A program made the translations under genes and the position numbers. From Pseudomonas sp. UBA4617 (GTDB taxonomy: Bacteria > Pseudomonadota > Gammaproteobacteria > Pseudomonadales > Pseudomonadaceae), in assembly GCF_002386445.1 (NCBI RefSeq), contig NZ_DGIR01000027.1, forward strand, positions 124,001 through 188,000: DNA of 64,000 nucleotides. Reading direction: 5' to 3'. This document shows positions 1 through 10,176 of the stretch, piece by piece (position 1 is the stretch's first letter; every line of letters begins with the position of its first letter). A model generated the notes under the pieces. The model was not told where the DNA came from. It saw nothing but the letters and a program-made list of their open reading frames with translations, and searched no databases.

Positions 1-1692
1 TTCGGTGCATTGGCCAGGGCCAATGGCAAGATCCAGTTCATCCAGGCCCGGCATGAGGAGATGGCCGCCTTCATGGCCAGCGCGCATGCCAAGTTCACTG
101 GCGAACTCGGCGTATGCATGGCCACCTCCGGCCCCGGCGCTTCGCATCTGCTGACCGGCCTGTACGACGCCCGCATGGACCATCAGCCGGTGCTCGCCAT
201 CGTCGGCCAGCAGGCACGCGCGGCACTCGGCGGGCACTACCAGCAAGAGCTGGACCTGCTGTCGATGTTCAAGGACGTGGCCGGTGCTTTCGTCCAGCAG
301 GCCTCGACGCCGGCACAAGTGCGCCACCTGCTCGACCGTGCGGTGCGCACTGCCATCGGCGAGCGCCGGGTCACCGCCATCATCCTGCCCAACGACCTGC
401 AGGACCTGCCCTACCACGAACCGGCCAGGGCACACGGCACCGTGCATTCCGGCGTCGGCTACAGCAGGCCCAGGGTGCTGCCTTTCGAGGCGGACCTGCA
501 GCGCGCCGCCGAGGTGCTCAATGCCGGACGCAAGGTGGCAATACTGGTCGGCGCCGGTGCCTTGCAGGCCAGCGAGCAGGTCATTGCGGTGGCCGAGAGG
601 CTGGGTGCCGGTGTGGCCAAGGCGCTGCTGGGCAAGGCCGTGCTGCCCGACGACCTGCCGTGGGTCACCGGTGCCATCGGGCTGCTCGGCACCGAACCCA
701 GCTACCGGCTGATGAGCGAATGCGACACCTTGCTGATGATCGGTTCCGGCTTCCCTTACGCTGAGTTCCTGCCCAAGGAAGGCCAGGCCCGCGGCGTACA
801 GATCGACCTGCAACCGGACATGCTCAGCTTGCGCTACCCGATGGAGGTGAACCTGGTCGGCGATGCCGGTGAAACCCTGGCGGCGCTGTTGCCGTTGCTT
901 GAGCACAAACCCGAACGGGGCTGGCGCGACGCGATCGAAAGCTGGCGTGCGCAGTGGGACAAGACCCTGGCCAAACGCGCCCACGTCAAGGCTGAGCCGC
1001 TGAACCCGCAGCGCGTGGTGTACGAACTCTCCCCGCGCCTGCCGGACCACGCCATCATCACCAGTGACTCCGGTTCCTGCGCCAACTGGTTCGCCCGCGA
1101 CCTGCAGATTCGCCGCGGCATGCAGTGCTCGCTGTCCGGTGGCCTGGCCAGCATGGGCGCCGCCGTGCCCTACGCCATCGCCGCCAAGCTCGCCCACCCG
1201 CAGCGCTGTGTGGTGGCGCTGGTCGGTGACGGCGCGATGCAGATGAACAACCTGGCCGAGTTGATTACTGTGGCAAAGTACTGGCGGCAATGGGAAAACC
1301 CGCAATGGATCTGCGCGGTGTTCAACAACCAAGACCTCAACCAGGTCACCTGGGAGCAACGAGTGATGGAGGGCGACCCGAAGTTCGAGGCATCGCAATC
1401 GATCCCCGACGTGCCCTATCACCTGTTCGCCATATCAATTGGTCTGGAGGGCATCCATGTAACCCGCGAGGAAGACATCAGCCCCGCCTGGGAGCGTGCG
1501 TTGGCAGCTGATCGGCCGGTGTTGATCGAATTCAAGACCGACCCGGACGTGCCTCCGCTGCCGCCGCATATCAAGCTGGAACAAGCCAAGAAGTTCGCCA
1601 GCGCCCTGCTCAAGGGCGACCCTGACCAGACCGGTATCATCGTGCAGACGGCCAGGCAAGTTCTCAGTTCGGTATTGCCGGGCAAAAAATGA
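1..1692 (+). CDS. Thiamine-diphosphate-dependent enzyme (acetolactate synthase / pyruvate oxidase-like), 5' truncated
   Basis: The frame is open at the left edge (F-G-A-L-A-R before the first visible residues), so the gene starts outside the window; 563 residues are visible. The N-terminal part has the glutamate-containing QARHEEMAAF segment typical of the ThDP pyrimidine-binding domain. The C-terminal part has the ThDP/Mg binding motif, GDGAMQMNN at about residue 409 of the fragment to FNNQD at about 441. The three-domain layout (Pyr, central, PP) matches the acetolactate synthase, pyruvate oxidase and oxalyl-CoA decarboxylase superfamily. The substrate cannot be told from the sequence. It lies upstream of the alcohol-oxidation cluster and ends in a strong hairpin, so it is probably a separate transcription unit. 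Confidence 0.85.
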   Translation, partial: FGALARANGKIQFIQARHEEMAAFMASAHAKFTGELGVCMATSGPGASHLLTGLYDARMDHQPVLAIVGQQARAALGGHYQQELDLLSMFKDVAGAFVQQASTPAQVRHLLDRAVRTAIGERRVTAIILPNDLQDLPYHEPARAHGTVHSGVGYSRPRVLPFEADLQRAAEVLNAGRKVAILVGAGALQASEQVIAVAERLGAGVAKALLGKAVLPDDLPWVTGAIGLLGTEPSYRLMSECDTLLMIGSGFPYAEFLPKEGQARGVQIDLQPDMLSLRYPMEVNLVGDAGETLAALLPLLEHKPERGWRDAIESWRAQWDKTLAKRAHVKAEPLNPQRVVYELSPRLPDHAIITSDSGSCANWFARDLQIRRGMQCSLSGGLASMGAAVPYAIAAKLAHPQRCVVALVGDGAMQMNNLAELITVAKYWRQWENPQWICAVFNNQDLNQVTWEQRVMEGDPKFEASQSIPDVPYHLFAISIGLEGIHVTREEDISPAWERALAADRPVLIEFKTDPDVPPLPPHIKLEQAKKFASALLKGDPDQTGIIVQTARQVLSSVLPGKK

Positions 1693-1716
1693 GCAACCAG
1701 GTGGCCGCCATCAGCT

Positions 1717-1746
1717 CGCCGCGAACCGGTTTCCCGGTTCGCGGCG
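1717..1746 (+). terminator. Perfect 13-bp stem hairpin after the ThDP enzyme
   Basis: CGCCGCGAACCGG and its exact reverse complement flank a TTTC tetraloop, 24 bp after the stop codon at 1692. There is no long T-run. It sits between convergent genes (the next stop is at 1770 on the minus strand), so it may work in both directions. Confidence 0.7.
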
Positions 1747-1769
1747 CAATCGATGGGTCGCTCAGGCAC

Positions 1770-2429
1770 TCAGCCTGGAATACCGGCAAACTGCCAAACA
1801 GGCAGTTGAGCCGGTTCGGCCTCGCTGCGTTTGCGCGCCCACTGGGTCAGGGCGGCCATCAGGGCAAAGCCAAGCAGGATCATGACGGGGTAGGCCAGCA
1901 GCAACTCGGTCAGCGAGTACTTCCAGGCCAGTGGCCGACCGACACCGAGCATGGCCGCATACAACCAGGATACGCCGGACAGCGCACCGGAGAACAAAGC
2001 AAACATGCGCATGCTGAAGTTCAGTTCGAGCAAAGAACCCGCTTTGAGCAGGGCCGGCAAAACATAGCGATGCAAGAGCATGCCGTTGAAAGTCAACAAC
2101 AGGACAATAATAAGCTTTGCCTGAAGTTTGGGGTTGGCAAAATAATTCATGCCTTTGTCAAGGTAGTCGATACCTACTACGGCGGCCCCGGTCAGCCATA
2201 AAAAAATGAGAGCATTGGCCACCGACCGTTGCAAACTTGTCATATGTTTGCCGTCTTGCCGGGTATTCGTATGGCCCTTCAGCAAGTTCCTGACCATCTC
2301 CACATCGCTGGCGAAGACCAGGCCGATGGCAATACAGCAGGCCAACAAATGAACGTAAATCACTGACAACCGCACCAGCTCCATGGATTCTTTTTGCCCG
2401 AACAGGCTAATAATTGTATTGATCTCCAC
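1770..2429 (-). CDS. Small polytopic inner-membrane protein of unknown function
   Basis: The 219-residue product is dominated by hydrophobic segments: VYVHLLACCIAIGLVF-like near the N-terminus, ALIFLWLTGAAVVGI, LIIVLLLTFNGMLL, FALFSGALSGVSWLY and a final YPVMILLGFALMAAL helix. This gives about five membrane spans with a short charged tail. I chose the GTG at 2429 because a GGAG lies 8 nt before it. An ATG at 2474 would add 15 residues but has no Shine-Dalgarno sequence. I do not recognise a characterised family. It is convergent with the ThDP gene and separated from the kinase downstream by about 600 bp, so context gives no function. Confidence 0.7.
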   Translation of the reverse strand: MEINTIISLFGQKESMELVRLSVIYVHLLACCIAIGLVFASDVEMVRNLLKGHTNTRQDGKHMTSLQRSVANALIFLWLTGAAVVGIDYLDKGMNYFANPKLQAKLIIVLLLTFNGMLLHRYVLPALLKAGSLLELNFSMRMFALFSGALSGVSWLYAAMLGVGRPLAWKYSLTELLLAYPVMILLGFALMAALTQWARKRSEAEPAQLPVWQFAGIPG

Positions 2430-3050
2430 GACGTATTCTCCACGTAATGCGTTAATGCTAGATGATCTTGCCATAGGCGTGCGAAAGGAGTGCTCGCAGC
2501 GGCAAGAGCAAATTCATATCGTTTTAAGTGCAAACAGCAAATGATTATTTCAGGTGCACAAACAGGCACCCGAACAGCCTCGGTCAGGCATGGCGTTACT
2601 CCACTATTCAAAAAAAGGAAGCCCCCACAAACATCCCTGCGATGCTGATGAGGTTGAACGTCCATAAGTTCCGGGGCGAGTGCGCGAGGGCGAGATCCGG
2701 CGGGGAATGCCCTGCTGGCAAATAGGAGTCACACACGTCCAAATCGTTCATTTCTCGAGCGAAACGACCGACAGGCGGCGCACTTCATTGCATTAGTTAG
2801 TTTGCTAAGTTATTGCAATTTGACCGCTTGGATAGTTTTCCCTGACAACTGGATCCAACTTGGCGAGCGGCGTTAGGTTGCTCTATTCCGCTGTTTCCAT
2901 GTAAGCGGTTTGCACACTGCCCTTGCCTGTTGTGCCATTCGTTTGGTCTGATCTTGCAGTTTCATGAACTTGAGCCGAGCCTGCGAAAGCGGCTTCAGCC
3001 GCGAACACGGTGCCATCGATGCTGCTGCGCATGCCTGCGCCGACGGTGGC
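2430..3050. other. Intergenic stretch without a convincing gene
   Basis: The short frames here lack ribosome-binding sites and protein-like composition. The stretch contains a 12-bp palindrome at 2797-2808 in an AT-rich context and a small REP-like dyad near 2985-3000. Otherwise I see nothing. Confidence 0.5.
2797..2808. promoter_or_regulatory. MarR/SlyA-like palindrome
   Basis: TTAGTTTGCTAA resembles the SlyA/RovA box TTAGCAAGCTAA known from enterobacteria. No MarR-family gene is adjacent, and the nearest start is the small membrane protein about 370 bp away, so its target is unclear. Confidence 0.25.
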
Positions 3051-4775
3051 CTAGCCCAGCAACTGGCTCAATACCGCACGCAATTTCCCCGGCTTGACAG
3101 GTTTGTTCAGCAATGGCGCACCGAGCTTGTGCAAGGACCGGCGGCACTGATCGCTGCGGTCAGCGGTGATGATCACCGCAGGAATGGCCTGGCCGAAATG
3201 TTCGCGCAAATGCCTGACCACTTCGCAACCGACAACACCGTGGTCCAGGTGAAAATCGGCCAGGATCAATTCCGGCGCCCGGCCTTCCAGGGCCAGCAAT
3301 GCCGCGGCCTGGTCGGTGGCAGTCAGCACTTCGCAGCCCCACTGCTCAAGCAGCGCCCCCATGCTCTCGAGGATGCTCACCTCATTGTCCACCACCAGCA
3401 GCCGGCGGCCTGGCAACGGGTTGCCGGTGCCCGGTTGCGGCGCTGCCGGGTGCACCGGCAGCGGTACCGCTTGGCCAAGCGGCACTTCAATGCTGAACAC
3501 CGAGCCACGTCCCGGCCACGAGCGCACCTCGACCCGGTAGCCAAGGATCTTGGCAATCCGTTCGACAATGGCCAGCCCCAGCCCCACACCCTTGCGATCG
3601 GCAGCACGGCCTACGTCCAGCTGGTTGAACTCGAGGAATATCGCCTGCAGCCGATCCTGCGCGATACCCCGCCCGGTGTCCCAGACCTCCAGGCGCAAGT
3701 GCCTGCCCCGGCGCCTGGCACCTAACAGGACCCGGCCTTCCTCGGTATAGCGGCAGGCGTTGCTGAGCAAGTTGCGCAGGATTCGCGTCATCAGCCGCAG
3801 GTCGGTGCTGATGGCATAGTCGCCAATCCGCGCGCGCAGCTTCAGCCCCGCTGCGTCGGCCACCGTGCGGAATTCCGAAACCAGCGGCGCGAACAGTTCG
3901 TCGAGACGGTACAGCGCCACATCCGGCTTGACCGCGGCCTGGTCAAGCCGGGAAATGTCGAGCAGGTCGGTGAGCAGGTCTTCGGCGCCTTCGAGGGCTT
4001 GATGGGTACGCTCCACCAGCACTTTTTCCGCTTCCGGCAAGGGCCGTTCGCGCAAGGTCGAAATCAGCAGCCGCGCCGCATTCAGCGGTTGCAACAGGTC
4101 ATGGCTGGCTGCAGCGAGGTACTTGTCCTTGCTGCGGTTGGCGGTTTCCGCAGCATCGCGGGCAACCCTCAGGGCACGGGCGATCTGTTTGCGCTCGGCG
4201 ATCTGCTGTTGCAGGTTGCGGTTGGCCTCCAGCAGTTCATCGGTGCGCGCGGCCACCCGTTGCTCGAGCTCGTCGTTGAGTTGCTGCAGGCGCTGCTGGG
4301 CCAGCTTGCGTTCGGTGATATCGGCGACGAACCCTTCCACCAGGCCCTCATGCCCAGGCTTGAGCAGCAGGTTCATCAGCACATCGAGGTGGCTACCATC
4401 CTTGCGCCGCAAGCGGGTTTCGTAACCGTGCAGGCTACGCTCACGGGCCAGGGTCGCGGTGATGGCGTGCAATTCGTCGGCCTCGACGAACAGGTCACTG
4501 GCAAAGTCCGTCAGGCATTGCAGCAATGCTTGCGGGCTGTCGTAACCGAGCATGCGCGCCAGCGCCGGGTTGGCCGCACGCATGCCGTCTTGCAGGCTGG
4601 CCTGGAAGATCCCGTGCACGGCATTCTCGAACAACCATTTGTAGCGGTTGCGTTCTGCCTCCAGCTCGTCCAGGCGCGCCGCCAGCTCCGGGTAATGGCT
4701 CTTGCGTGCCGAGTGATCGCCCAGCCCCAGCAGCCCGGCCAGCGCCCGCTGCTGGTCGTCAGAGGGCCTCGCCAT
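3051..4775 (-). CDS. Soluble PAS-hybrid sensor histidine kinase (ErcS-like)
   Basis: The 574-residue protein has no membrane segment. An N-terminal PAS region (about 40-170) is followed by a coiled-coil linker. Next comes the HisKA box ASHDLLQPLNAARLL (His near residue 223), then an ATPase domain with NLLSNACRYT, DTGRGI and GLGLAIVERI. A C-terminal receiver has its Asp in ILADFHLD near 506. The ATG at 4775 has GAGGTGG upstream and overlaps the stop of the iron-type alcohol dehydrogenase by 17 bp, so the two are translationally linked. The layout matches ErcS of the P. aeruginosa ethanol-oxidation regulon. An input to a LuxR-type regulator such as PedR1 is inferred from that family. Confidence 0.88.
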   Translation of the reverse strand: MARPSDDQQRALAGLLGLGDHSARKSHYPELAARLDELEAERNRYKWLFENAVHGIFQASLQDGMRAANPALARMLGYDSPQALLQCLTDFASDLFVEADELHAITATLARERSLHGYETRLRRKDGSHLDVLMNLLLKPGHEGLVEGFVADITERKLAQQRLQQLNDELEQRVAARTDELLEANRNLQQQIAERKQIARALRVARDAAETANRSKDKYLAAASHDLLQPLNAARLLISTLRERPLPEAEKVLVERTHQALEGAEDLLTDLLDISRLDQAAVKPDVALYRLDELFAPLVSEFRTVADAAGLKLRARIGDYAISTDLRLMTRILRNLLSNACRYTEEGRVLLGARRRGRHLRLEVWDTGRGIAQDRLQAIFLEFNQLDVGRAADRKGVGLGLAIVERIAKILGYRVEVRSWPGRGSVFSIEVPLGQAVPLPVHPAAPQPGTGNPLPGRRLLVVDNEVSILESMGALLEQWGCEVLTATDQAAALLALEGRAPELILADFHLDHGVVGCEVVRHLREHFGQAIPAVIITADRSDQCRRSLHKLGAPLLNKPVKPGKLRAVLSQLLG

Positions 4776-5922
4776 AAACCACCTCGACATCACGCTGGCT
4801 CGACGCACGCGGGTTGGTAAGGATGCACGGGTCACCCATCGCGTGTTGCGACAGGAACGGAATATCGGCTGTGCGCACGCCGTGCAGGCCCAAGGTTTCA
4901 TGGAAGCCGATGGCATGCTTCAAGGCGATCAGGTGTTCCACCAGGCGCGCGCAGATCTGCCGATGATTGAGGCCGCGGCAGTCGATGCCCAGCACTTCGG
5001 CGATCACCTTGAAGCGCTCCGGCGCCGAGCTGTAGTTGAACGCCACCACGTGCTCCACCAGCACTGCATTGCACAAGCCATGTGGCAGGTCGAGGAACCC
5101 GCCCAGGCTGTGCGACATGGCATGCACTGCCCCCAGGATCGCGTTGGAAAACGCCAACCCGGCCTGCATGCTGCCCAGCATGATCTTCTCGCGCAAGGCA
5201 ATGTCGCCGGGGTTGGCAATCATCTCCACGAGGTTGCCGTTGATCAGGCGCATGGCTTCCAGTGCATGGGGGTCGGTCAATGGGCCGTGGCCAGTGGAAA
5301 CGAAGGCTTCGATGGCATGCACCAGCGCGTCGATGCCGGTGCAGGCCGACAGGAACGGATCCATGCTCAGGGTGGTCTGCGGGTCGATCAGCGACACGTC
5401 CGGTACCACCGCCTTGCTGACAATGGAGAACTTCATGCGCTCCTGCTGGTTGGAAATGATCACGAACTGCGACACATCGGCCGAGGTACCGGCCGTGGTC
5501 GGGATCAGGATCAGCGGCGGGCTGGGCACGCGGATCGTGTCCACGCCCTCGAATTCGAGGATGCTGCGCCCGTGGGCGACCACGATGCCGATGGCCTTGC
5601 CGCAATCCATCGGGCTGCCACCGCCGACAGCGACGATCACATCACAGTGGTTCTGCCGGTAGATCTCGGCACCGAGCATCACCTCCTCGACCCGTGGGTT
5701 GGGCGACACGCCGCTGTACAGGCAGTAGTCGATGCCCTGTGCCTGCAGGCTGGCCTCGACATCGGCGACCCAACCGGCGGCAATCACACCGGAATCGCTG
5801 ACCACCAGCACCTTGCGCGCGCCGAAGGTCTTGGCGTAATTGGCCACGTTATGCCGGCAACCGGCACCGAAAATGATTTCAGGCGAAACGAACTTGCGAA
5901 GCGGGCTGAAACTCTGGCTCAT
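4759..5922 (-). CDS. ercA: Iron-type (group III) alcohol dehydrogenase, ErcA/YiaY-like
   Basis: The 387-residue protein has the group III signatures: GGGSPMDCGKA for NAD binding, TTAGTSADVS, and the metal-ligand segments DALVHAIEAF and HAMSHSLGGFLDLPHG. The MSQSF start at 5922 is preceded by an AACAGG element; the longer upstream frame is antisense noise. In P. aeruginosa ErcA acts with the erc kinases and is thought to have a regulatory rather than purely catabolic role in ethanol oxidation. Here it lies between pqqD and the ErcS-like kinase on one strand. The gene order pqqA-pqqD-ercA-ercS suggests one operon controlled by the dyad at 6479-6491. Confidence 0.9.
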   Translation of the reverse strand: MSQSFSPLRKFVSPEIIFGAGCRHNVANYAKTFGARKVLVVSDSGVIAAGWVADVEASLQAQGIDYCLYSGVSPNPRVEEVMLGAEIYRQNHCDVIVAVGGGSPMDCGKAIGIVVAHGRSILEFEGVDTIRVPSPPLILIPTTAGTSADVSQFVIISNQQERMKFSIVSKAVVPDVSLIDPQTTLSMDPFLSACTGIDALVHAIEAFVSTGHGPLTDPHALEAMRLINGNLVEMIANPGDIALREKIMLGSMQAGLAFSNAILGAVHAMSHSLGGFLDLPHGLCNAVLVEHVVAFNYSSAPERFKVIAEVLGIDCRGLNHRQICARLVEHLIALKHAIGFHETLGLHGVRTADIPFLSQHAMGDPCILTNPRASSQRDVEVVYGEAL

Positions 5923-6011
5923 CGGAAAGCCTGTTCTTATTGTTCTGGAAGGTAACCGCCAGCGTAAAGCATCCCGTGGCGAAAGCAACCAGACCAAAGC
6001 CTGGCCACGGC

Positions 6012-6284
6012 TCATTCGACCCAGCACTTGGCGCGGGCCACCTCCAGGAACGCCAGCACGTCCTCGTCGAGCCCGGTCGCCCCGGGGAAACGCTGCGCCA
6101 ACCGGGCGATGACTGCCGCCACGCTACGCTGGCCGTCGAGCAGTTCGAGCACCCAGGCGGCGCTGGCGTTGAGCTCGATGACGCCCGCCGCATGCTGCAA
6201 CACGGGGCACGCCAGGTGCGGCTCCCAGCGCAGACGGAAGCCACGGGCCAGGGATAGGGTCTGCTCGGGATCGATCAACTCCAT
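6012..6284 (-). CDS. pqqD: Stand-alone PqqD-type peptide chaperone
   Basis: This is a 90-residue PqqD family member. It has the GFRLRWEPHLACPVL core, the ELNASAAWVLELLDG helix and a C-terminal AxLxxRFPGATGLDEDV helix. PqqD binds the precursor peptide PqqA and presents it to the radical-SAM enzyme PqqE. No pqqB, pqqC or pqqE is in the window, so this is an extra copy that must serve a core pqq operon elsewhere. The ATG at 6284 gives the usual family length; its ribosome-binding site is weak. The start is 51 bp downstream of the pqqA-like micro-gene, which makes a PqqA-PqqD supply pair likely. Confidence 0.88.
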   Translation of the reverse strand: MELIDPEQTLSLARGFRLRWEPHLACPVLQHAAGVIELNASAAWVLELLDGQRSVAAVIARLAQRFPGATGLDEDVLAFLEVARAKCWVE

Positions 6285-6335
6285 AGGGGCTTGGTACACA
6301 AGGTCCGGCCATCGCAACGATGGCCGGCCCGGACA

Positions 6336-6407
6336 TCAACGATTGGCGAAATACATCGTTACTTCGAAACCGATGCGCAGGTCGGTAAAGGCGGGTTTAG
6401 TCCACAT
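6336..6407 (-). CDS. pqqA: PqqA-like PQQ precursor peptide (23 residues)
   Basis: A 23-codon frame starts with ATG at 6407 and stops with TGA at 6336-6338. The peptide begins MWTKPAFTDLRI and ends MYFANR. Glu15 and Tyr19 are spaced E-x3-Y exactly as in PqqA, where these two side chains are joined by PqqE to make PQQ. The start has an AGAGGA Shine-Dalgarno 8 nt upstream. The next gene on the same strand is pqqD, and the ped-type dyad lies about 75 bp upstream. The gene is far below usual annotation length limits. I read it as a functional second copy because every family-critical residue is intact. Confidence 0.9.
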   Translation of the reverse strand: MWTKPAFTDLRIGFEVTMYFANR

Positions 6408-6478
6408 GGGGCGGTCCTCTTGTTATGCCGGGCGATTCCGGTAGAGGCATTAATGCATGCTGGGCGCCAGGGCCGAAT

Positions 6479-6491
6479 GCTACTTTGGAAC
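6479..6491. promoter_or_regulatory. ped dyad, site 1 (upstream of pqqA-pqqD-ercA)
   Basis: GCTACTTTGGAAC lies 72-84 bp before the pqqA start. The ten bases CGAATGCTAC and the following TT are shared with site 7 before the FIST gene (26887-26900). It matches the common CTAC-YTTGG element. Confidence 0.5.
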
Positions 6492-6533
6492 GAGCTTGCG
6501 AGGTGCGTTGGTAGGAGGATCGGTTGCGCGATA

Positions 6534-6653
6534 CCTGTAGAAGCGGCCTTGTGCCGCGAAAGGGCTGCAAAGCAGCCCCAGGAATATAGCATGAACGCAC
6601 AGATCGCCGGGGCCGCTTCGCAGCCCTTTCGCGGCACAAGGCCGCTCCTACAG
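6534..6653. repeat. REP pair in inverted orientation
   Basis: Two arms of about 46 bp (6534-6585 and 6603-6653) are near-perfect reverse complements, centred on GCGGCCTTGTGCCGCGAAAG. The same unit recurs as an inverted pair at 26940-27081. This is a typical extragenic palindromic element of the P. putida group. It lies between pedI and the pqqA promoter. Confidence 0.85.
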
Positions 6654-6677
6654 TCGACCGCGTCAATCGACCAGATG

Positions 6678-8198
<1,521 letters not shown>

Positions 8199-8250
8199 GC
8201 TGAGCCTCTGTGGTCGATGCCTGTCCGGCGACAGGCGATGAACCGATGGT

Positions 8251-8295
8251 AAAAAGCCCCGCCTGCCGGGCGAATGCATCGTTGGCAGCGGGGCT
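8251..8295 (-). terminator. Intrinsic terminator after pedH
   Basis: AGCCCCGC (8255-8262) pairs with GCGGGGCT (8288-8295), and an inner TGCC/GGCA extends the stem. On the minus strand a run of T follows (8251-8254). It lies between the pedH stop and the pedI start, and also between the pedI dyad site and pedI. Confidence 0.75.
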
Positions 8296-8302
8296 CTCGT
8301 CA

Positions 8303-8314
8303 TTTGGTAGTAGG
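8303..8314. promoter_or_regulatory. ped dyad, site 2 (upstream of pedI)
   Basis: TTTGGTAGTAGG lies about 105 bp before the pedI start. Its right half, TTGGTAGTAGGG, matches site 4 at the pedE/pedF divergent promoter. Confidence 0.5.
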
Positions 8315-8362
8315 GCCGCTTGCCGCCACCGGGTAGCTGGCGGCAGGCGGCAGTGCATGGCA

Positions 8363-10147
8363 TCAGCGCTTGGCGCTGGCGGTTTGCAGCTGCTTGGGCA
8401 ACTTGAAGGTCCAGAGCATGCCGCCCTGGTTGAAGTCCTTGACCCGCTTGGCCACTTCGCCGCCCCACAGCGGCACCGCGCCGCCCCAGCCGGAGACCAC
8501 CGAAACGTATTGCTCGCCGTCCATTTCCCAGGTGATCGGCGAACCGAGCACGCCGGAACCGGTCTGGAACTCCCAGACCTTGTCACCGGTCTTGGCGTCG
8601 AAGGCCTGCAGGAAACCTTCCGGCGTGCCGGTGAACACCAGGTTGCCCTTGGTGGTCAGCACCCCGCCCCACAGCGGCGCATAGTTCTTGTGGCGCCATA
8701 CTTCCTTGCCGCTGACCGGGTCGATGGCACGCAACACACCGATGTAGTCTTCGTTGAGCGGCTTGATGGTGAAGCCGGCACCGAGGAACGCCGCACCCTT
8801 CTTGTAGGCGATGCCTTCGTTCCAGATGTCCATGCCCCACTCGTTGGTAGGCACATAAAACAGCCCGGTGTCCTTGTTGTAGGCCATCGGCATCCAGTTC
8901 TTGGCGCCGAGGAAGGCCGGGGCGACGAATACCGAGCTACCCTTGGCTTCGCTGCCTGGTGCGCCTGGGCGGCTGGCCTCGTTGTAGATCGGCCGGCCGT
9001 CCTTGTCCAGGCCGCTGGCCCAGGTGATCTTGTCGACGAACGGGAAGCCGCGGATGAACTTGCCATTGGTGCGGTCCAGCACGTAGAAGAAGCCGTTGCG
9101 GTCGGCGGTGGCGGCAGCCTTGATCTCCTTGCCGCCGGCCTTGTAGTTGAACGAGATCAGCTCGTTGACGCCGTCGAAGTCCCAGCCGTCATGCGGCGTG
9201 CTCTGGAAATGCCACTTGATGGTGCCATCGTCTGGGTTCAGGGCCAGGCGCGACGAGGAGTACAGGTTGTCGCCCGGGCGCAGGTGCGAGTTCCAGGGGG
9301 CCGGGTTACCGGTACCGAACAGAACAAGATTGGTTTCCGGGTCGTAGTAGCCGCCCAGCCAGGGCGCTGCACCACCGGTCTTCCACAGGTCGCCAGGCCA
9401 GGTCTTGCCCGCCTCACCGCCGGAAATGCCGTTCTCGATCGCCTTGCCGTCCTTGTACACATACCCCATGTGCCCTTCCACGGTCGGGCGCATCCACAGC
9501 AGTTCGCCGTTTTCCGGGTTGTAGGCCTGGATCTTGCCCACCACGCCGAACTCGCCACCAGCAACCCCGGTGATCAGCTTGCCGTTGACGATCATCGGCG
9601 CGGCGCTGATGGAGTAGCCTTCCTTGTGATCGGCCACCTTCTTGCTCCACACCACCTTGCCGGTGTCCTTGTTCAAGGCGACCAGCTTGGCATCCAGGGT
9701 GCCGAAGAACACCAGGTCGCCATACAGCGCCACGCCACGGTTGATCACGTCGCAGCACGGGCGGATGTCATCGGGCAGGCGCGCATCGTATTGCCACAGC
9801 TTCTTGCCGGTGCGGGCGTCCACGGCAAACACCCGCGAGTAGGAGCCGGTCAGGTACATCACGCCGTCCTTGACCAGCGGCTGGGCCTGCTGGCCGCGCT
9901 GCTTCTCGCCGCCGAAGGAGAACGCCCAGACCGGCCGCAGGTCCTTGACGTTGTTACTGTTGAGCAGGTCCAGCGGGCTGTAGCGCTGGCCCTGCACGCC
10001 CAGGCCGTTGGTCACGATCTGCTGCGGGTTCTTCGGGTCCTGGAGGATTTCTTCATTGCTGACAGCAGCGTGGGCCGTGCTGGCAAGCAGCATGGCGCTG
10101 AGCACCAGGCTCACGGCGAACACAGGGCGACGTGGGGATCGGGTCAT
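8363..10147 (-). CDS. pedH: Lanthanide-type PQQ-dependent alcohol dehydrogenase PedH
   Basis: The 594-residue precursor has a signal peptide ending STAHA-A at about residue 28, followed by an eight-bladed quinoprotein propeller. The vicinal disulfide cysteines are C131-C132 in RPCCDV. The catalytic Asp is D323, with a second Asp two residues on (D325, in WDFDG). In XoxF and PedH enzymes this extra Asp coordinates a lanthanide, whereas calcium enzymes have a small residue there. The protein acts in the periplasm on primary alcohols and aldehydes and passes electrons to a c-type cytochrome. The ATG at 10147 has AAGGTAG upstream. Its promoter carries the ped dyad (site 3) and a GGGAA-N3-TTCCC palindrome. 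Confidence 0.95.
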   Translation of the reverse strand: MTRSPRRPVFAVSLVLSAMLLASTAHAAVSNEEILQDPKNPQQIVTNGLGVQGQRYSPLDLLNSNNVKDLRPVWAFSFGGEKQRGQQAQPLVKDGVMYLTGSYSRVFAVDARTGKKLWQYDARLPDDIRPCCDVINRGVALYGDLVFFGTLDAKLVALNKDTGKVVWSKKVADHKEGYSISAAPMIVNGKLITGVAGGEFGVVGKIQAYNPENGELLWMRPTVEGHMGYVYKDGKAIENGISGGEAGKTWPGDLWKTGGAAPWLGGYYDPETNLVLFGTGNPAPWNSHLRPGDNLYSSSRLALNPDDGTIKWHFQSTPHDGWDFDGVNELISFNYKAGGKEIKAAATADRNGFFYVLDRTNGKFIRGFPFVDKITWASGLDKDGRPIYNEASRPGAPGSEAKGSSVFVAPAFLGAKNWMPMAYNKDTGLFYVPTNEWGMDIWNEGIAYKKGAAFLGAGFTIKPLNEDYIGVLRAIDPVSGKEVWRHKNYAPLWGGVLTTKGNLVFTGTPEGFLQAFDAKTGDKVWEFQTGSGVLGSPITWEMDGEQYVSVVSGWGGAVPLWGGEVAKRVKDFNQGGMLWTFKLPKQLQTASAKR

Positions 10148-10176
10148 GACGGCTACCTTTGGTTTTTTTGTTGTGC

